From positions 65,782,627-65,846,626 of the forward strand of contig NC_077223.1 in NCBI RefSeq assembly GCF_024763615.1: a DNA stretch of 64,000 nucleotides, written 5' to 3'. Both the position numbers and the translations under genes were made by a program. Source of the stretch: Phlebotomus papatasi (taxonomy: Eukaryota > Arthropoda > Insecta > Diptera > Psychodidae). The notes below the pieces were generated by a model, which did no database searches, was not told the origin of the DNA, and worked only from the letters and a program-made list of their open reading frames with translations. Positions 10,290-23,279 of this stretch are shown one piece after another (the stretch's first letter is position 1; each line of letters starts with the position of its first letter).

Positions 10290-12165
10290 TTTTATACCAA
10301 ACCTTTATTTTTTTTTATTACGGGGAAAATATTTAAAATAATTTTGCTCGGAAAAATCCCAACAAACGAAGAAACAAACACCATTTGGTTATTTTAAGGA
10401 TATTTATTCTAGCTCTTAAAGATAGTTCACACATTTACAAATTAGCGGAAAACTTCAATCTCTTTGAATTACTTTTTTAAAGGCAACAAATAAAAAGTGT
10501 ACAAAGGTATTTCTTTATGGCAGGAACCGTCTTTGATTTCAAGAGAAAAACACAAAACAAAAAATACACAATAATTTATGAAATAATAAATCTTTCACCT
10601 ATATCTGTTTTTTTTTCTTATTATCTCTTCAGACATTTTTTTAAGACATAAAGGAAGAAAAATATCTACTTTTTAAAGCTTAGGAAGATTAAAATAAGTG
10701 AATTTCTTCAGTCCCCAAGAAAGTTTCTCTATGATCTCCTTTTCTTGCTAAACTCTTCTTTACAAATGTGTGTATTTTTTTTTCTTCTTTTTTATATTAA
10801 CTATGTACGTGTGTTGTGTGTTTAACAGAATTTCTAGTAATTATAGTTGTTTTTTTTTCTTAAAGCTCTGAGTTCGGAGTTTTTTCGAGTGAAAACAAAA
10901 CTTTTGCTTCTTATCACTTGATTTAATGGGGATGAGAGACGCAAATACAAAAATTACTAGAAAGTTCTAGCAGACTGCTAGAATTTTCTAGTAGTTTTCT
11001 CTCACACTAACGAACGTTTAGTAATTTTACTTTTACACAAAAAACCTCCGTGCGCATCGCCTAAGAAATAAATATTCCTTTTTTTATTTTTTAAGGAATT
11101 ATTTCTTAATAATATCTATAAAATAAATCATATCCGTAAATATTGGTAATGCTGTTGCTGTATCTCTTACCTTTACAACAATTTTTATTTCACTTTTTGT
11201 TCCCACCTTTATTTTGTAGGAAACCTTTTTTTCCTTTCTTGATTGTATTTTCTTTTTATTTAAGTGTTGGAAAAAATTGTGAAATTTAATTTCAACAGAA
11301 ATACTCATAATCAATGTTATTGCTATAAAACAAACAAACAAATAAATTAAGACTTTTCCTTTGGTCACATTTTGTCCATGTCTCATTCTCAGTTTTATTT
11401 TTCTTCAGTATTTTTTGTTTCTATTTTTTTTAAATGTTTATGTGTTAGCTTTTTTCTTTTTTTTAGAAGAGATTAGTTTTTGGAACGCTAAATTAATTCT
11501 CAATAATTTTTCAGTTTAATTTAACTTTCGTTGTTTCTCAGAATTGCTATTTTCATTTCATTTTTTTTTAAATTTATTTTTCTCATTTCTTTTACACAAA
11601 ATTCAACTAGTTTTTTTCTATTGTTCACTCACATTTTAGCCGAGAAATTCTTTTTTTTCATTTTTTTTAAATAATTAAATTAAAAATCTTTATTTTTGGA
11701 GTAAAATTCATATTTTTCACGATGTTGAAGCAGGAAGATGAGCACCGGGAATTGAAATTCATTGTTAATTTTTATATTGGTTTCTTTTTTTTTCACCTCA
11801 ATTTCCTTCAACTATTTTTTTTTCTAACTTTTTAGTGTTTTTTTGTCTTCCAATACATAACAGCGATGAATAAGTTAGTCACACTATTTTCTTATTATTC
11901 CTTAATCAATAATTTAAGCTATCACGTCATCAAAACACATACTAAAGTTGAATATTCCTCTCAGAATTCTCATTTCTACCAAAAAGATATTTTTGTTTTC
12001 TTAATACATTTATTAGGTTCTGTCTTATTTATTCTCTATACACATTGTTTTTTTCACGATTTGTTTTATACTCTTCATTCTGATCGTTTTTCCATAGCAT
12101 TGAATTCGCGCCTTTTTTCATTGGGTCACATTCTCTTACGTGAACAAAAGTTTATTTTTTAAAGT
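10290..12165. other. T-biased non-coding DNA, block 1
   Basis: The plus strand is very T-rich, with many runs of 7-10 T, few A runs and no gene. Similar blocks lie at 14740-15740, 18480-19020 and 23280-24760, separated by insertions, so they may once have been one domain. A long U-rich untranslated RNA transcribed on the plus strand is possible but nothing proves transcription. Confidence 0.55.
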
Positions 12166-13765
12166 GAGGTTATGTTGAGCTTAACCTAGAAAACTTGAGC
12201 GTAATTTGAGTAATAAATACCACTAAATTTCTTATCTGCAAGTAATTCTTTAACACTAATTACCTTATTTAAAGAAAATGTAATGGTTCTATGATGATCG
12301 TAACAATTCTAATCCATTTATACACCGCCAAATACAATCATAACCTCAAAATCATAGACAAAGCGTACGCTTTTCGACGTGGAAATGGTTTTTGAAGCAA
12401 CACACAAAGTCTTGCCCGAAAGCGTTAATAGAGCAATTGTATCAATTATAAGAGCAACAATCCACAGTTTCTATTTTTCGAATAGGGATTAAGTCTATGC
12501 AAATGTTTCAGATTCTCATAGGAAAAGACATAACCTAAAACGTTTAAACCAGGATCAATTGCGCAACTCGTGATTTTAAAGGGAAGTTAGACAATTTTTG
12601 TGTTTTTCTTAAGATTTGCAATATGTTTCCGCTGTCAAAGAAAGATATCACTATTTAGAAGTAAAGTAGACTCTCGCTAATTCAATTTTTTTAAGATGGG
12701 GTTACTTTTTAATTCTGGCAACAGTTAAATTTGAAAAAAAGTTTATTGACATTTTTCAAGTTAGATTGATTATATCGAATGAAGCAAATATGCTCAAATT
12801 TGCCATGCTTTGTCTCAGTTGTGATGTGATTCTGCATTATTAAGGGGCTCTCATGAAATTTACAATTAATATGAGAATGTAAACGTAATATGAGTATGCA
12901 AGTGAACAAAAAATCGTTGCATTCTAAACAATTTGTTGCCCGAATTTCTCTCTAATTCGGGTGATATTTCGCTCCCAAATGCCCGAATTTAAGAGAATCT
13001 ACTGTAATCGGGGCTAAATTAGTCAAAGGTATATTATTCATTAGAATGCTTCAGTTCAATTTGCCTTTAAGGAATATGTCGCAAGCCTTTATTTAGTCTA
13101 TTACAAATATTTTTTTTACAAAATATATTTAAAGAAAAACTTAATTTTGGTATCTTTTTTAACCCCGGTCTCCCGTATTGAAAACATTTAAAAGACGTTT
13201 TGAAGGTACAAATACTAACTAAATAGAAAAGGAGTTAGTAAAGAAAATCCTGTGACAATCTATGAATGAAATCTTTTTCCAGTTTGTGAAAGTAGTATTA
13301 TAACCTTACAAAAATTCACTCGTCTCCTGGTGATTGAGGTTAAGCTCCAAAGGAAGATGTTCTAAATGCATCACATTTCCGTTGACGTTTATATAGTGAC
13401 CATAACCAAAAATATGTTCCGTTTGTAAATAGATTTCATTCGAACTCTTGACTTAACAAACGGATAAGTCATCTATCCATTTTTATGGTTGTCTTTCCGT
13501 GTTTAGAAGATTTTTGCTACAAATATGCGTGTTATCGTAAAATCCTGATTGTAAATACTGAGTTATAAAGAATCCTTTGCATTTCTGATTATTTTATTTA
13601 GGTTTTAGCTATAACCTTAAAATAAAGAACCACTCGTGAGAAGAGGTTGAGTTTTAGGTTATGTTTACACGGAAAATATATCCGTAAATGTTACATTTCC
13701 AAAGATGAGACTCGTTACAGACGAAACTTATAAAATTTACGGTTTTCATATAAATCGTGGAATAT
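12166..13765. other. Non-coding DNA with recurring GGTTATGTT motif; holds Z2
   Basis: GGTTATGTT or its inverse recurs at about 12168, 12340, 12529, 13658, and beyond the A2 insertion at 14432 and 14590. No gene was seen. The TIR element Z2 lies at 12664-13004. Confidence 0.5.
12664..13004. mobile_element. Z2: pogo/Tigger-like MITE
   Basis: The left end reads AAGTAGACTCTCGCTAATTC and the right end, reverse-complemented, CAGTAGATTCTCTTAAATTC, flanked by TA at 12662-12663 and 13005-13006. CAGTAGAC-type ends with a TA target are typical of the pogo/Tigger branch (family knowledge). A second copy, Z1, lies at 43844-44077. It is non-coding. Confidence 0.75.
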
Positions 13766-14274
13766 ATATCGCTCCTTGGAAATTACAAGGGGTCAACTCA
13801 CTTTTTTTGCGATTTTGAGATTCTAATGCACTTAGAAAGACAATTTAATAAATTTTCAGATGATATAAATAATTAAATTTCGTTATGAGAAAAGTTTTTC
13901 AAAATTTTAATCTTTTTGATTATTTGCATAATTTTGTTTAAACTAAAGGGGCACAAAATATATTCATCGTTCAAATTTTTGTGAAACAGGGGACTAACTC
14001 AAGCAAGTTGATCCCGTGTCATTCTAATTTCAGCAAAATTTGCACATCATTTAGAACGACAAGGAGCTAACTCATTAAAAAACATATTTTGAAAGGCAAA
14101 AATATAAAAGTTTCGATGTTTATATTAGTGCTCACACAAATAGAAAAGAAATAAATTGTTTTTGTTCAGTCATTAAATTGAGATACTTATTTACACAAAG
14201 TTGAATCTTTCATGCTGTCTCCTGAAAAATGGCCGAAAATTAGTTGGCCCCTTGTAATTTCCAAGGAGCGATAT
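13766..14274. mobile_element. A2: solo copy of element A (509 bp)
   Basis: It has the same ends as A1, 'cgctccttggaaattacaag' left and its inverse right. The interior phrases match A1, for example 'caggggactaactcaagcaa' and 'agaacgacaaggagctaact'. It is uninterrupted, so it gives the pre-insertion form of A1. Confidence 0.9.
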
Positions 14275-14739
14275 CCAAAAACTATTTATGATTCATTTTC
14301 GGGAAACTAGAATTCTTTTTCGCGCTAAAATCCACTCTTTAGATTATTTCTTCCGTTCAAAAAATTCTTTGGTATAACTTTGAAATCTTGGATATCCAGA
14401 AAACTGGATGCAAAATAAAATCATAAAAAATTAGGTTATGTTTTAGCTGAGATTCTGTGAAATCTCTTTCCTATCTAACCAAAAAATCTCCAGTATTCTA
14501 AATACAAAAACAATATAAATTGTTCTATTTGTTAGTGATAAAAATGCTTGTGAAGGAAATACTTATCCTATCCTTTTGCGATTAAACACAACATAACCTC
14601 ACTTTCAAAAGAGATCTTTTTGACTCAGTTAAAGAATGTTACCCATAAATAATTTCAATCAAAACTTCAGTTTTTTTTAAAGTAAAAAGGCATCATTTTG
14701 GAAAACAAAAAGGGATTGAAACGGTAAGCATTTCAGTTT

Positions 14740-15740
14740 CAGTAGTTAACCCTAAATTGTAGGGCTTATTTCTAGAAAACCGTTTTTACTTTTTATTTTT
14801 ATTTTTTTTTTTTTTGTAAAATGTTCATATGTTAATTAAGAGTTTGAGATATGCGTTTTAGAGTTGTTTTTTTTTTTGTTGATATCACTTGACATAATGA
14901 TACAAAGTTTTTTCTTAAGTTTTCTTTTTTTTCAGGAGAGTGACAAATAGAATTTCAACTTTTTAATGCATTTTCAGAGTCTCAGACAAAGCCACAAGAA
15001 GTTTTCAACACTCACTAAAGTGTTGAAAAATGTTATTGATATTTTTTCATGGGTTCTACTAGTCATTTTTTTTCCTTAAAATACCTTGACTCTTTCTATA
15101 TAGAATAAGAATTATATTTTTTAAGACACATACAAATTCTAAGCTTTTACATTTCCATAATTTCACCTCAATTGTCCTTAAAGTAATGGTTTTAAATCAA
15201 AAATTTACACACGGTAAATGGAGAAAAGAAAAATAAAGAAAACTTCCCATCAATAATCACTAGGTTTTTTTTTTATTCTTAAAAGTATTTTTTTTTGCAT
15301 TCTTTACTTTTCCTTTCCCTACGTCTTCCATCGCACTTTTATTATTTTTTTTTTGCTTTTCTCTAAAAACTAGTATTTTATGTACTTGTCCATTACCATA
15401 TTTATTCTTTTTGAAATAATAAGTTTTGCAATACAATTAATTCATCATGATTTTTTTTACCTTCACTGCCATTATTTTTTTTTTTATTTTATTAATTTAA
15501 AAAATCGAAAACAAACTCTTCCATCTTTTCACTTTTTTTGGTTATATTTATAGGCACAGTTTATATTTCTTTTTTTCACCATCATTTTTTTTTAAAACTC
15601 TTAATAAAAAATGGTTTATAAATTTCCTTTAATTATTTTTAATGCTTGAAATCACATTATTGCACCATGTTTTTCTAAAAATTTGTCACTTCTTTTCATC
15701 AAATACAATAAATTTAAAGTTCTGGGTTTAGTTCTTTTTT
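14740..15740. other. T-biased non-coding DNA, block 2
   Basis: It has the same T-rich character as 10290-12165. No open frames of note, RNA genes or terminal repeats were recognised. Confidence 0.5.
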
Positions 15741-16074
15741 TTCCTTTTACTTTCATCCTCACTTTACGCTGTAATATCTCAAATTTAAAATTAGGGATTA
15801 TTTCTAAAATTTATATTTTTACTGCTAGATAAATCTTACGTTCTTTTATAACAGAAGAAAATGTCTTTTTGTAACTTAAATGTTTTATTAGTTAGTAATT
15901 TTCTAATGCAGTAACACGTAAAATTGCTATTGCACTCTGGAAAATCTTGCAGTGAAACGGTTTTGCGAGTCTGGGGCACAAATATATTTAAATCCTTTAA
16001 ATCTTAAGATATTCATATTAGAAAAACGTACGGAAATATTTTATAAGTGATTGGAATTCCTCAATTGATTTTCA

Positions 16075-17945
16075 ATTGAAATTTATTTTGATTTCTTCAA
16101 TATTCACTTCAAGTACACCAGAATTCTTCCGACGTTCATTAAAATTCTCTTCGAATTTATCAAAATTCTGTACGTTTACGTTGAAATTCTTTTTAAATTT
16201 AGTAAAATTATCCTCGTATTCATCGATATTCTTCACGAATTTATCAAATTCTCTTTCAATTAATCGAAATTTAATCTCAATGAGATGATATTCTCAACGA
16301 ATTTACTAAGATTCTCTTCGAATTCTATAGGTTGTTTTTCTAATTATCTAAAATTGTCTTGGAATCTTGCAGTTTTGATTAAATTAATCAAAATTCTCTT
16401 TAAATTTATCAAAATTCTGTATGATTTCTTTGAAATTTTCTTTGTATTCACTGAAATTGTTTTCATATTCATCAATATTCTTCACGAGTTAAATTGAACG
16501 AGCTCTCTTTGAATTATTCAAACTTCTTACTTCCGCGAGTCAAAATTCTCATCGCATTTACTAGGATTGTCTTTGAATTCCACAGAATTCCGTAAAACTG
16601 TCTTCGAATCTTAATTTTGAATTAATAATAAAATAATATTAAAATGGAAATAATAGAAATTCTCATTGATTTTATCAAAATTCTGTATGATTTCGTTGAA
16701 ATTCTCTTCGTATTCTGGGAAATTGTTCTCACATTCTGCATATTTTTCACAAGTTTATTCTCTTGGAATTTATCAAACTTTTTACCTCAATGAGTCAAAA
16801 TTCTTAACGCATTTTGTGAGATTTTCTTCGAATTCAACAAAATTCTCTTCTGATTCTCTAAAAATGTCTTCGATTTTAAAACTTTTGGTTAAGTGAATAA
16901 AAATTCTTTTGAAACTCAGTAAATTTCTCTTCGTAGTCGTCAAAATTCTTTTCGAATTTATCAAATATTCGGTGAAATAACAGATTTTACTAAGAATCTC
17001 TTCGAATTCTGTAAAATCTTCATCAGTGAATCGAAATTCCTTTTCAATTTCAAATTTTCTCATTGAATTAATCGAGATTCTTTTAGAATTTTATCAAAAG
17101 CCTCGTCTTCAAAATTATCTAATTCTCGTGAACTTATGAAAATTCTGTTCAAAAGATTAATTTTGAATTCAGTAAGATTCTATTAGAATTCTCCGAAATT
17201 TCAGTGGAATTACTTGAAATTCATCATATTCATCTAATTCTCGTTAAAATTATCAAAAGTCTTATCAAATTCACTTAAATTAATTTTGATTAAAGTAAGA
17301 TTCTTTTCGAATTCATTAAAATTTATCCAAATTCTTTTCAGAACCTAGCAAAAATCCATTAAAATTTATTAAAATCACCTTAATTATATCGAAAAAATTT
17401 GTAAATTCATTAAAATTTTGTTCGTACTATTACACTTATTTTCGAAATCATCAAAATTCGAAGAGAATAATAGCGTAATAGGATATTCAAAATAGGATTT
17501 GCTAACATTCTCTTCAATTTCATCAAACTTATTTTAACACCTTTACACATCGGAAGCAATTTTTTCAAAAATTGCTTTTTTGACAAAATTGTGATGTTTC
17601 CACCTACACCATTGCAGTTAATTTTCTTCGGAAAAGCAATTTTTGACAAATCCCAGTGTATTCCCTTCAGAATCCATCAAAATTCTTTTCAGATTTTATT
17701 AAAATTCACGTCAAAAAAATTTATATTATATAAACTTCGAAATTCTATTTGGAGGTCATCTAAATGTTTGCTATATTCACGAAAATTAATTTACAAAAAA
17801 TTTTGAAAGACAATTTCTGAAAAATTATTAAAAAAAAAATAGATAAATTCGGATTCAATTTCGAACAATCTCGAAGCGAGTTTTGAATTTCTCAAAATTC
17901 AAAATTCTTAATTTTATCAAAATCAATTCAGAAGCTTTTAGAATT
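16075..17945. repeat. Degenerate ~21 bp minisatellite array
   Basis: Imperfect units around AAAATTCTCTTCGAATTTATC recur across the whole stretch, interrupted by a decayed T1 MITE at 17535-17665. Because 21 bp is seven codons, open frames on both strands show heptad-like repeats (minus strand 16782-17063 repeats 'FEENL'-type words). The frames are short and broken, so this is a satellite rather than a gene. Unit sequence is loose, suggesting age. Confidence 0.8.
17535..17665. mobile_element. MITE T1, copy c (decayed)
   Basis: 'ctttacacatcggaagcaat' and the internal 'aaaaattgcttttttgacaa' match the left half of T1a and T1b. The right end 'gcaatttttgacaaatccca' is degraded. It is inserted in the 21 bp array, whose units resume at about 17660. 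Confidence 0.7.
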
Positions 17946-18479
17946 TGCACTCAATACCCCTCATTTTTTCCCAGACGTACCACCACTGCAAATGATTTTC
18001 AGAAATAGCATCTAAAAAAGCATAAAATTCCTTAAAAATCGAAAATATTCTTTCTTGTGACATTTTTTTCTTTCTCTCTCACCATCAACCTTCCACTCTC
18101 GGTTTTGATATTTGAAATGAAAATGTAAAATGAAAAAAAAATTAGATGATCATTCCATGATGATTTGAGGTAGTTTCTTTTATCTTGACACAATGACTTT
18201 GAAGAAATTGTCCGGCTGAAGTAGCAATTGGAAAAATTAAAAAATTACAAAAAACCCTGGGAATTCATCTCTTCACTGGAGGCTTTTTATCTATTGCTTT
18301 TGAGATCGTCTTTACAAGACAATTTCCTAAAGTGTTTGTGTCTCATGGTCTATTTTGATAGGATAAAACTCAGCTGATGAAACTTAAGAGATAAAAAAGA
18401 CATTCTCACATTTAAGCATTTCAAAACCAAAAAAAAAACTCAGACACTAACTAAAAGTATGGGTAAAATATAAGTATTT
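17946..18479. other. Unassigned AT-rich DNA
   Basis: Nothing recognisable was seen on either strand between the minisatellite and the next T-biased block. Confidence 0.5.
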
Positions 18480-19020
18480 CTTTTAGCTCACTGTTATTTT
18501 TTAAATCTTTCTAGTTTTTATATTTTGTGCAAAATGTCATTTTTTTTTAATTTACTGCTTCCATTTTTTTTACTAAAACTTTTTTTCATATTTTTTCTTT
18601 TTTTTTAAATTTAAATATGATTAACTGGTCCATTTTCATGTTATATTTTGAGTGTTGTGTAAGTTCAAATTTATAATCTTATTCATGAATGCTATTCAAG
18701 TAAAATGTATCAATTTAGCTCTTCTTTCGTCACTTTTACAACTCATAGGATAATTAGTTTTTGTTTTTTTTATTTTTGTACGCACAATTAATGTCAATTC
18801 AGGAGTTAGTTGTCTCTGCTGGTTTTTATTTTCTTTATCTCTTTTAAAGGTATATTTCATGTCTTATTTATCCATTTATTTCTACTTTAATATGTGAACA
18901 GCATTAGCATTATTTATCATTAAAGAGAATTGTGAAGTAGTTTTTTTTATATTTAACTAATTCTCTCTTTTATGTTTTTTTTATGGTGGGTGGAATTTAT
19001 TATAAAAAATTTGTCACTGA
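18480..19020. other. T-biased non-coding DNA, block 3
   Basis: It has the same T-run composition as the blocks at 10.3, 14.7 and 23.3 kb. No gene was seen. Confidence 0.5.
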
Positions 19021-19469
19021 TTTTGAGCAATAAATCACACAAAAAATTTCGGAACTCCTTCACTTTGTACAATCTTCTATGACTTTTCGTATGGATATTT
19101 CACATGTGAGTAGTGCTTGACTAGCTAAATAAACCACGCCTACAAGCAACAATAACGGCGCAATGTCACATGATAGTTACTTATTTACTCTTTTTGATGT
19201 GCATTGTCTTCTTAATAATCTTTCTTAATGATATTCTCATTCACTATTATTTTATTTGTTGACGGGGGACATAAAGGATCTACCGTACAAGATCTCGTTG
19301 AAAGTACTCAGTCACGAGTAAGGAATATTGTTAAGAATACTGGGCAAGAGTAACGTAGAATATCGGAAGCGTATGCCAACAAAAATAGTAATCCTTTAAA
19401 GTTGTGCGGGAAGCATTAGCTTGAAAGATTCACAAAAAGAAATTAAACAGATCGATCAGGCACGGATTT

Positions 19470-20310
19470 TCCGGAAATAAAACTACCAGTTACGCAACTT
19501 TCAAGAATGAAGTATACAGGTAGGAATTGTTATAGGGTTTCTGGAAAAGAAATATACTAGATACAACAATTTCAGGTACGAAAAATACAGGTACATGAAT
19601 AAAAAATCGAGTACGGAATTTCCGGAAATGAACTTTACCAGATATGAAGCACAAAAGATGAAAAAGGGTAGAATACGAAACTTCCAGATATAAAACGAAC
19701 AAAGAATCAGGTCTTTCGGATATGAAATATACAGTTGCAAAATGAATCGAGTACAGGAATTCCGGAGTTGTAACAAGATATCAAAAATCAAACTTTCACG
19801 TACGTAACAATCAGAACGCAAATGGACCGGGTACAAAGCTTCCGGAATTGATTTGTACCAGGTACGAAACTCGTACCGAACGAAATGTACCAAATAAAAA
19901 ACTCGTAAGAACGAAATATTCCGATTAAAATAACTTGTGATTATTACGCATTCAAATGTATCGAAAAACGAAAACCGGTTCGGAAAGTCAAGCCGCCACC
20001 GCTGTAAAATTTTCGTAACAATCCGAATACAAATGGGTCAGACACGAGGTTTCTGGAAAATAAATGTATTAAATACGAAACTTCTCGGTATGAAACATAC
20101 AGAAAAGGAAATATTTTAGATACGTAATTACGGGGAACGAAATGCATCACACATAAAACTCGTAAAAATGAAATTTTCTGAGTATAAAATTTCCGTAAAC
20201 TATAAATGTATGAATCGGAAATCTCTGGAGCGAAACATACAGTATCGACAAGAACAGAATACAAAAATTCCAGAATTGTACTGTATTAGATACGAAAAAT
20301 TCACGTACAA
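19470..20310. repeat. Degenerate minisatellite with TACGAAA / TTCCGGAA words
   Basis: Loose units combining 'aggtacgaaa', 'ttccggaa' and 'gaaatataccag' recur throughout. The same words resume at 22395-22570, so one array of about 1 kb was split by the 2.1 kb of inserted DNA between. Open frames across it (for example 19501-19893 minus) are repetitive artefacts of the unit, not a gene. Confidence 0.8.
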
Positions 20311-20319
20311 AACAATCCA

Positions 20320-21782
20320 AACAATTATGTGCTAATCTTTGGGAGGCTTATTTTACCGCGAGACTTGACTAATCCTCCATTTGTTTGTTTTTATATATTT
20401 TATTTTTATGGAGTTCTTGACACCGTGTCCTTTGTGAGTGTGCCGGTCTGCGGTGTGGTCAATTTTTGTTCTTTATTCTTACTCTATTATCATTATTTTT
20501 TGGAGACATTTATTGTACACTTTTTTCCTTTTTTTCTTTTTTGCTGGAGTGCCTTTCTAGTCCCGCCTATTTCTGGGGTCTCTTTCTGGCCTTCTGCCTT
20601 TTCTCTACCCAATATTGTACATAGGACGGGTTACAACGGAGTATCCGGATATAAGATTCTATTTTTTTTTATCTCCGACTCTACCGCAGTTCCGGATCGT
20701 CATTAAGTCCTTCGGGATTATGGACCTGACGGAATAATGCACATACAATTATGCAAATTTGCCTACTTTTGGGAGTCAATTTATGAAATCATTTTTGAAA
20801 TACTTTTAATTTATTTTATTAATTATTTCTCTATTCTGAAAGCTGACTTCTGTTTCGGGGAGATAACTTTTTCTGCAACTGGGGTCTCTTTTTCTGGGCT
20901 AACTGGGGGTGATCTGTTTTGAGTGTTTTTTTTCCAAGCCTTCAGCCAACGGGTTCGATTTACTGAACTTAAGATGAAGTTCTCTACCTTCACCCGCAAA
21001 TCCTTTCTGGGGTCTCTCTCCGTCGGCTTCACCGAGGTCTCTCTCCCCGTGAAAGGTTAAAATGTAAAGGGTGGATTTGCAAAAATGAAGTGGACAGTTC
21101 GTTCTTGGGACCATCTATTTGCGAGTCTGGTGGGATGGCCGTGGGGCGGAGCCTCCCTGATGCATTTTTCTTTTCTTTTTCATAAGTAATGTTTTTTTCT
21201 TTTTGGTTTTTTTTCTCTGCGTTTTTTTTTTTGTTGATTGATTCTTCTCTTTATTTCTTCTATCTTGAATCGATCCACAGATTTTCGCCGGCTTCTTCTT
21301 TTCCTTATTTATTTATTTATTTTTCTTTCTTTCAATACTGTGTAAATTTCGTGCTTGGCATTTTAAAGATTTCGCGGAAAACACTTTGTCCAGACTTGTC
21401 AATTCTTTCATTCAAGATTAGTGTTTATCTCGCTTTTCCTTTTTATCATGGGACCTTGTCCCAAATGGCTTACAGCTCAGTAAGAACTAGCCATTTTTAA
21501 CCTCTCACAATGCTGGAGAGCAGTACAGTTTCAACAGAGCAAAATCTTCTATTTTTTCTCTTTTTTTTATTGGAATTTTGTGTATTCAAAGAAAAATTCA
21601 AACATGTTTTTTACATGACTGGCATATACAACCTGAGAAAGAGCTTTCCACCGTTTTGCTCTGGAGGTTGTCACCAACGCTAAGACGGCGGTGGACGCTG
21701 AAAACTACACGGGATCTCAGTTAAACAAAACTGTACTTCGAAAGCATTGTTAATGAATAAATTTATCTTATCTTATCTTATA
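20320..21782 (+). mobile_element. Retroposon-like insertion with (TTATC)n tail
   Basis: This GC-richer segment interrupts the minisatellite. It ends in 'aatgaataaatttatcttat' followed by more TTATC units. An AATAAA-like word plus a short simple repeat is typical of the 3' end of insect non-LTR retrotransposons and their passengers (family knowledge). Open frames at 20329-20706 and 21189-21500 are pyrimidine-rich and not recognisable, so the superfamily is unassigned and the left boundary is approximate. Confidence 0.5.
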
Positions 21783-22014
21783 CGCCTGAATGTATACTAA
21801 TTTTGCGACGCGAGAATTTGAAAACATTGTGTTACTTTTTCAGAATAAAACTTTAATTTCTTTTATTAAGGTAATTTTTTTTAAAATATTTTAACTATTT
21901 ATTAAAGAACTCTGGCCAAAAAGTACTGTTTGTTGTTTGTTAATGCATTTCTATTAAACAGTTGCATCTTTTTGTTTTGACTGCTTTTACTCTTCGCGAA
22001 ATTCGTTCGGAAAT

Positions 22015-22395
22015 TTACTCAAAAGAAAGCCCCTGCGGGTATGCAACTTTTCTCGATGCGTTATGCCATTTCGCGCGTTTTTTTCGGTCCCGAAAATGTC
22101 CATAATACCGGGATTGAGTGTACCACTCACTCTGAAGCAGGTAAGAGAGCCTTGAGATTGCAGTAGGGAGGGTTGCCAACGGGGAGGAGAGTAACGACAC
22201 CATCGCTATGTAGACCGCATAGGAGCGTTTTTGTACAATGTGGATGTTTCTTCCGTGCTCCTGAGTTGTTGGGCGAATGCGGTGGACATTCAAATCTTGG
22301 TACCGAGCAGAAATCGAACTCACAACTGTCAGTCAAGTCGAGGACCTATTTCCCTAAGAGTTAACGGCTTTGCATATCGCGCTACTCAGATCCCC
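22015..22395 (-). mobile_element. Probable tRNA-derived SINE
   Basis: Read on the minus strand from about 22392, the head contains 'tagcgcgatatgcaaagccg' (A-box-like) and, about 55 bases on, 'gtgagttcgatttctgc', close to the tRNA B-box consensus GGTTCGANNCC. The remaining ~300 bp body has no homology I can name. It sits inside the split TACGAAA minisatellite. I did not find a second copy in the window. Confidence 0.5.
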
Positions 22396-22570
22396 AATTT
22401 TTAGGTGCAAAGCATACATGAAAGAAAGTATCTTATGTTCCCAATATCCAGGAACGAAATATACGGATTCAAAATTCACTCAAAAGAAATGTACCAGGTG
22501 CAAAAATTCCGGAAACGAAATGTTCCAAATACGAAATATTCGGAGTAACGATTTTAGGAACGAGATTTTA
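22395..22570. repeat. Continuation of TACGAAA / TTCCGGAA minisatellite
   Basis: 'caggaacgaaatatacgg', 'attccggaaacgaaatgttc' and related words match the array at 19470-20310. This is the right-hand remnant after the retroposon-like and SINE insertions. Confidence 0.75.
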
Positions 22571-22654
22571 TTGGGTTTCTAGGTTATTAATAGTGGCCTA
22601 TTACTTTTTTTTAGACCTGAATTGAAGTTTAGCTATTATAATGCTGAGAAAACA

Positions 22655-22887
22655 GGGGTGACATGATAACTTATTTTCGACACTATCGACTGTCGATTCT
22701 GAAAACTTATTGCGATAGCTGCGCTTCCTGTATCCAATATACATATTTATTAACAGTCTCATACTTTTAAGAATGTTGCAATGAATGGCCCAACAATCCG
22801 TAAAAAGTCGACATTCACTTAATCTAACAGATATAGATTTATTGATACTATCGATTCAATACTAGCGAAAAGTTATCATTCCACCCC
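22655..22887. mobile_element. P: small TIR element (~233 bp)
   Basis: The left end GGGGTGACATGATAACTT matches the reverse complement of the right end, GGGGTGGAATGATAACTT. Similarity continues into words around 'ctatcga'. The interior is non-coding. The target duplication is unclear. Confidence 0.65.
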
Positions 22888-23021
22888 AGGCTTTTCGGAA
22901 GGTTTTTGAAATTTTTAGTTAACATAAGATCGCAGCAATCGTAAAAAAAATAAGTCCAGCCCACAACTCTTCATATTTCACGAAAAGGGCGTGGCTGGAA
23001 TAAATTTGTAGGCGGAGTCTA

Positions 23022-23237
23022 GGGTACGATGGGGTAATTTGGAATCATGTCTAATTTGGAATTTTGGGATTTTCTAACAGTTTTATATTGCAAAAGGAAA
23101 AAAACAACGAAGAAGTATTTTTGAATTTAAAGTCTTGTACTGCTTTGTGGCTTTCTTTTTCTCTTTGGCCATCTGAAACAGTGAGAAAATCTCAAAATTC
23201 GAAAATAGACATGATTCCGAATTACTCCATCTTACCC
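23022..23237. mobile_element. H: TA-flanked MITE (216 bp)
   Basis: TA at 23020-23021 and 23238-23239 flanks ends GGGTACGATGGGGTAATTTG and, reverse-complemented, GGGTAAGATGGAGTAATTCG, both continuing 'gaatcatgtc'. It shares the TA-GGG end style with elements B, C, F and I. Confidence 0.85.
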
Positions 23238-23279
23238 TACTGTTCATGTGACAAACACCGCCTCAATGGTCAATAGGCG

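Noticed and set aside
16782..17063. 93-residue frame with coiled-coil look (repeated FEENL words)
   Set aside because: It is produced by the 21 bp minisatellite; frames exist on both strands and are interrupted.
19501..19893. 130-residue frame on the minus strand
   Set aside because: Repetitive translation of the TACGAAA/TTCCGGAA array; no start context or domain.
20329..20706. 125-residue hydrophobic frame, possible membrane protein
   Set aside because: Aromatic-rich because of T-rich DNA; lies in a retroposon-like insertion and matches no family I know.
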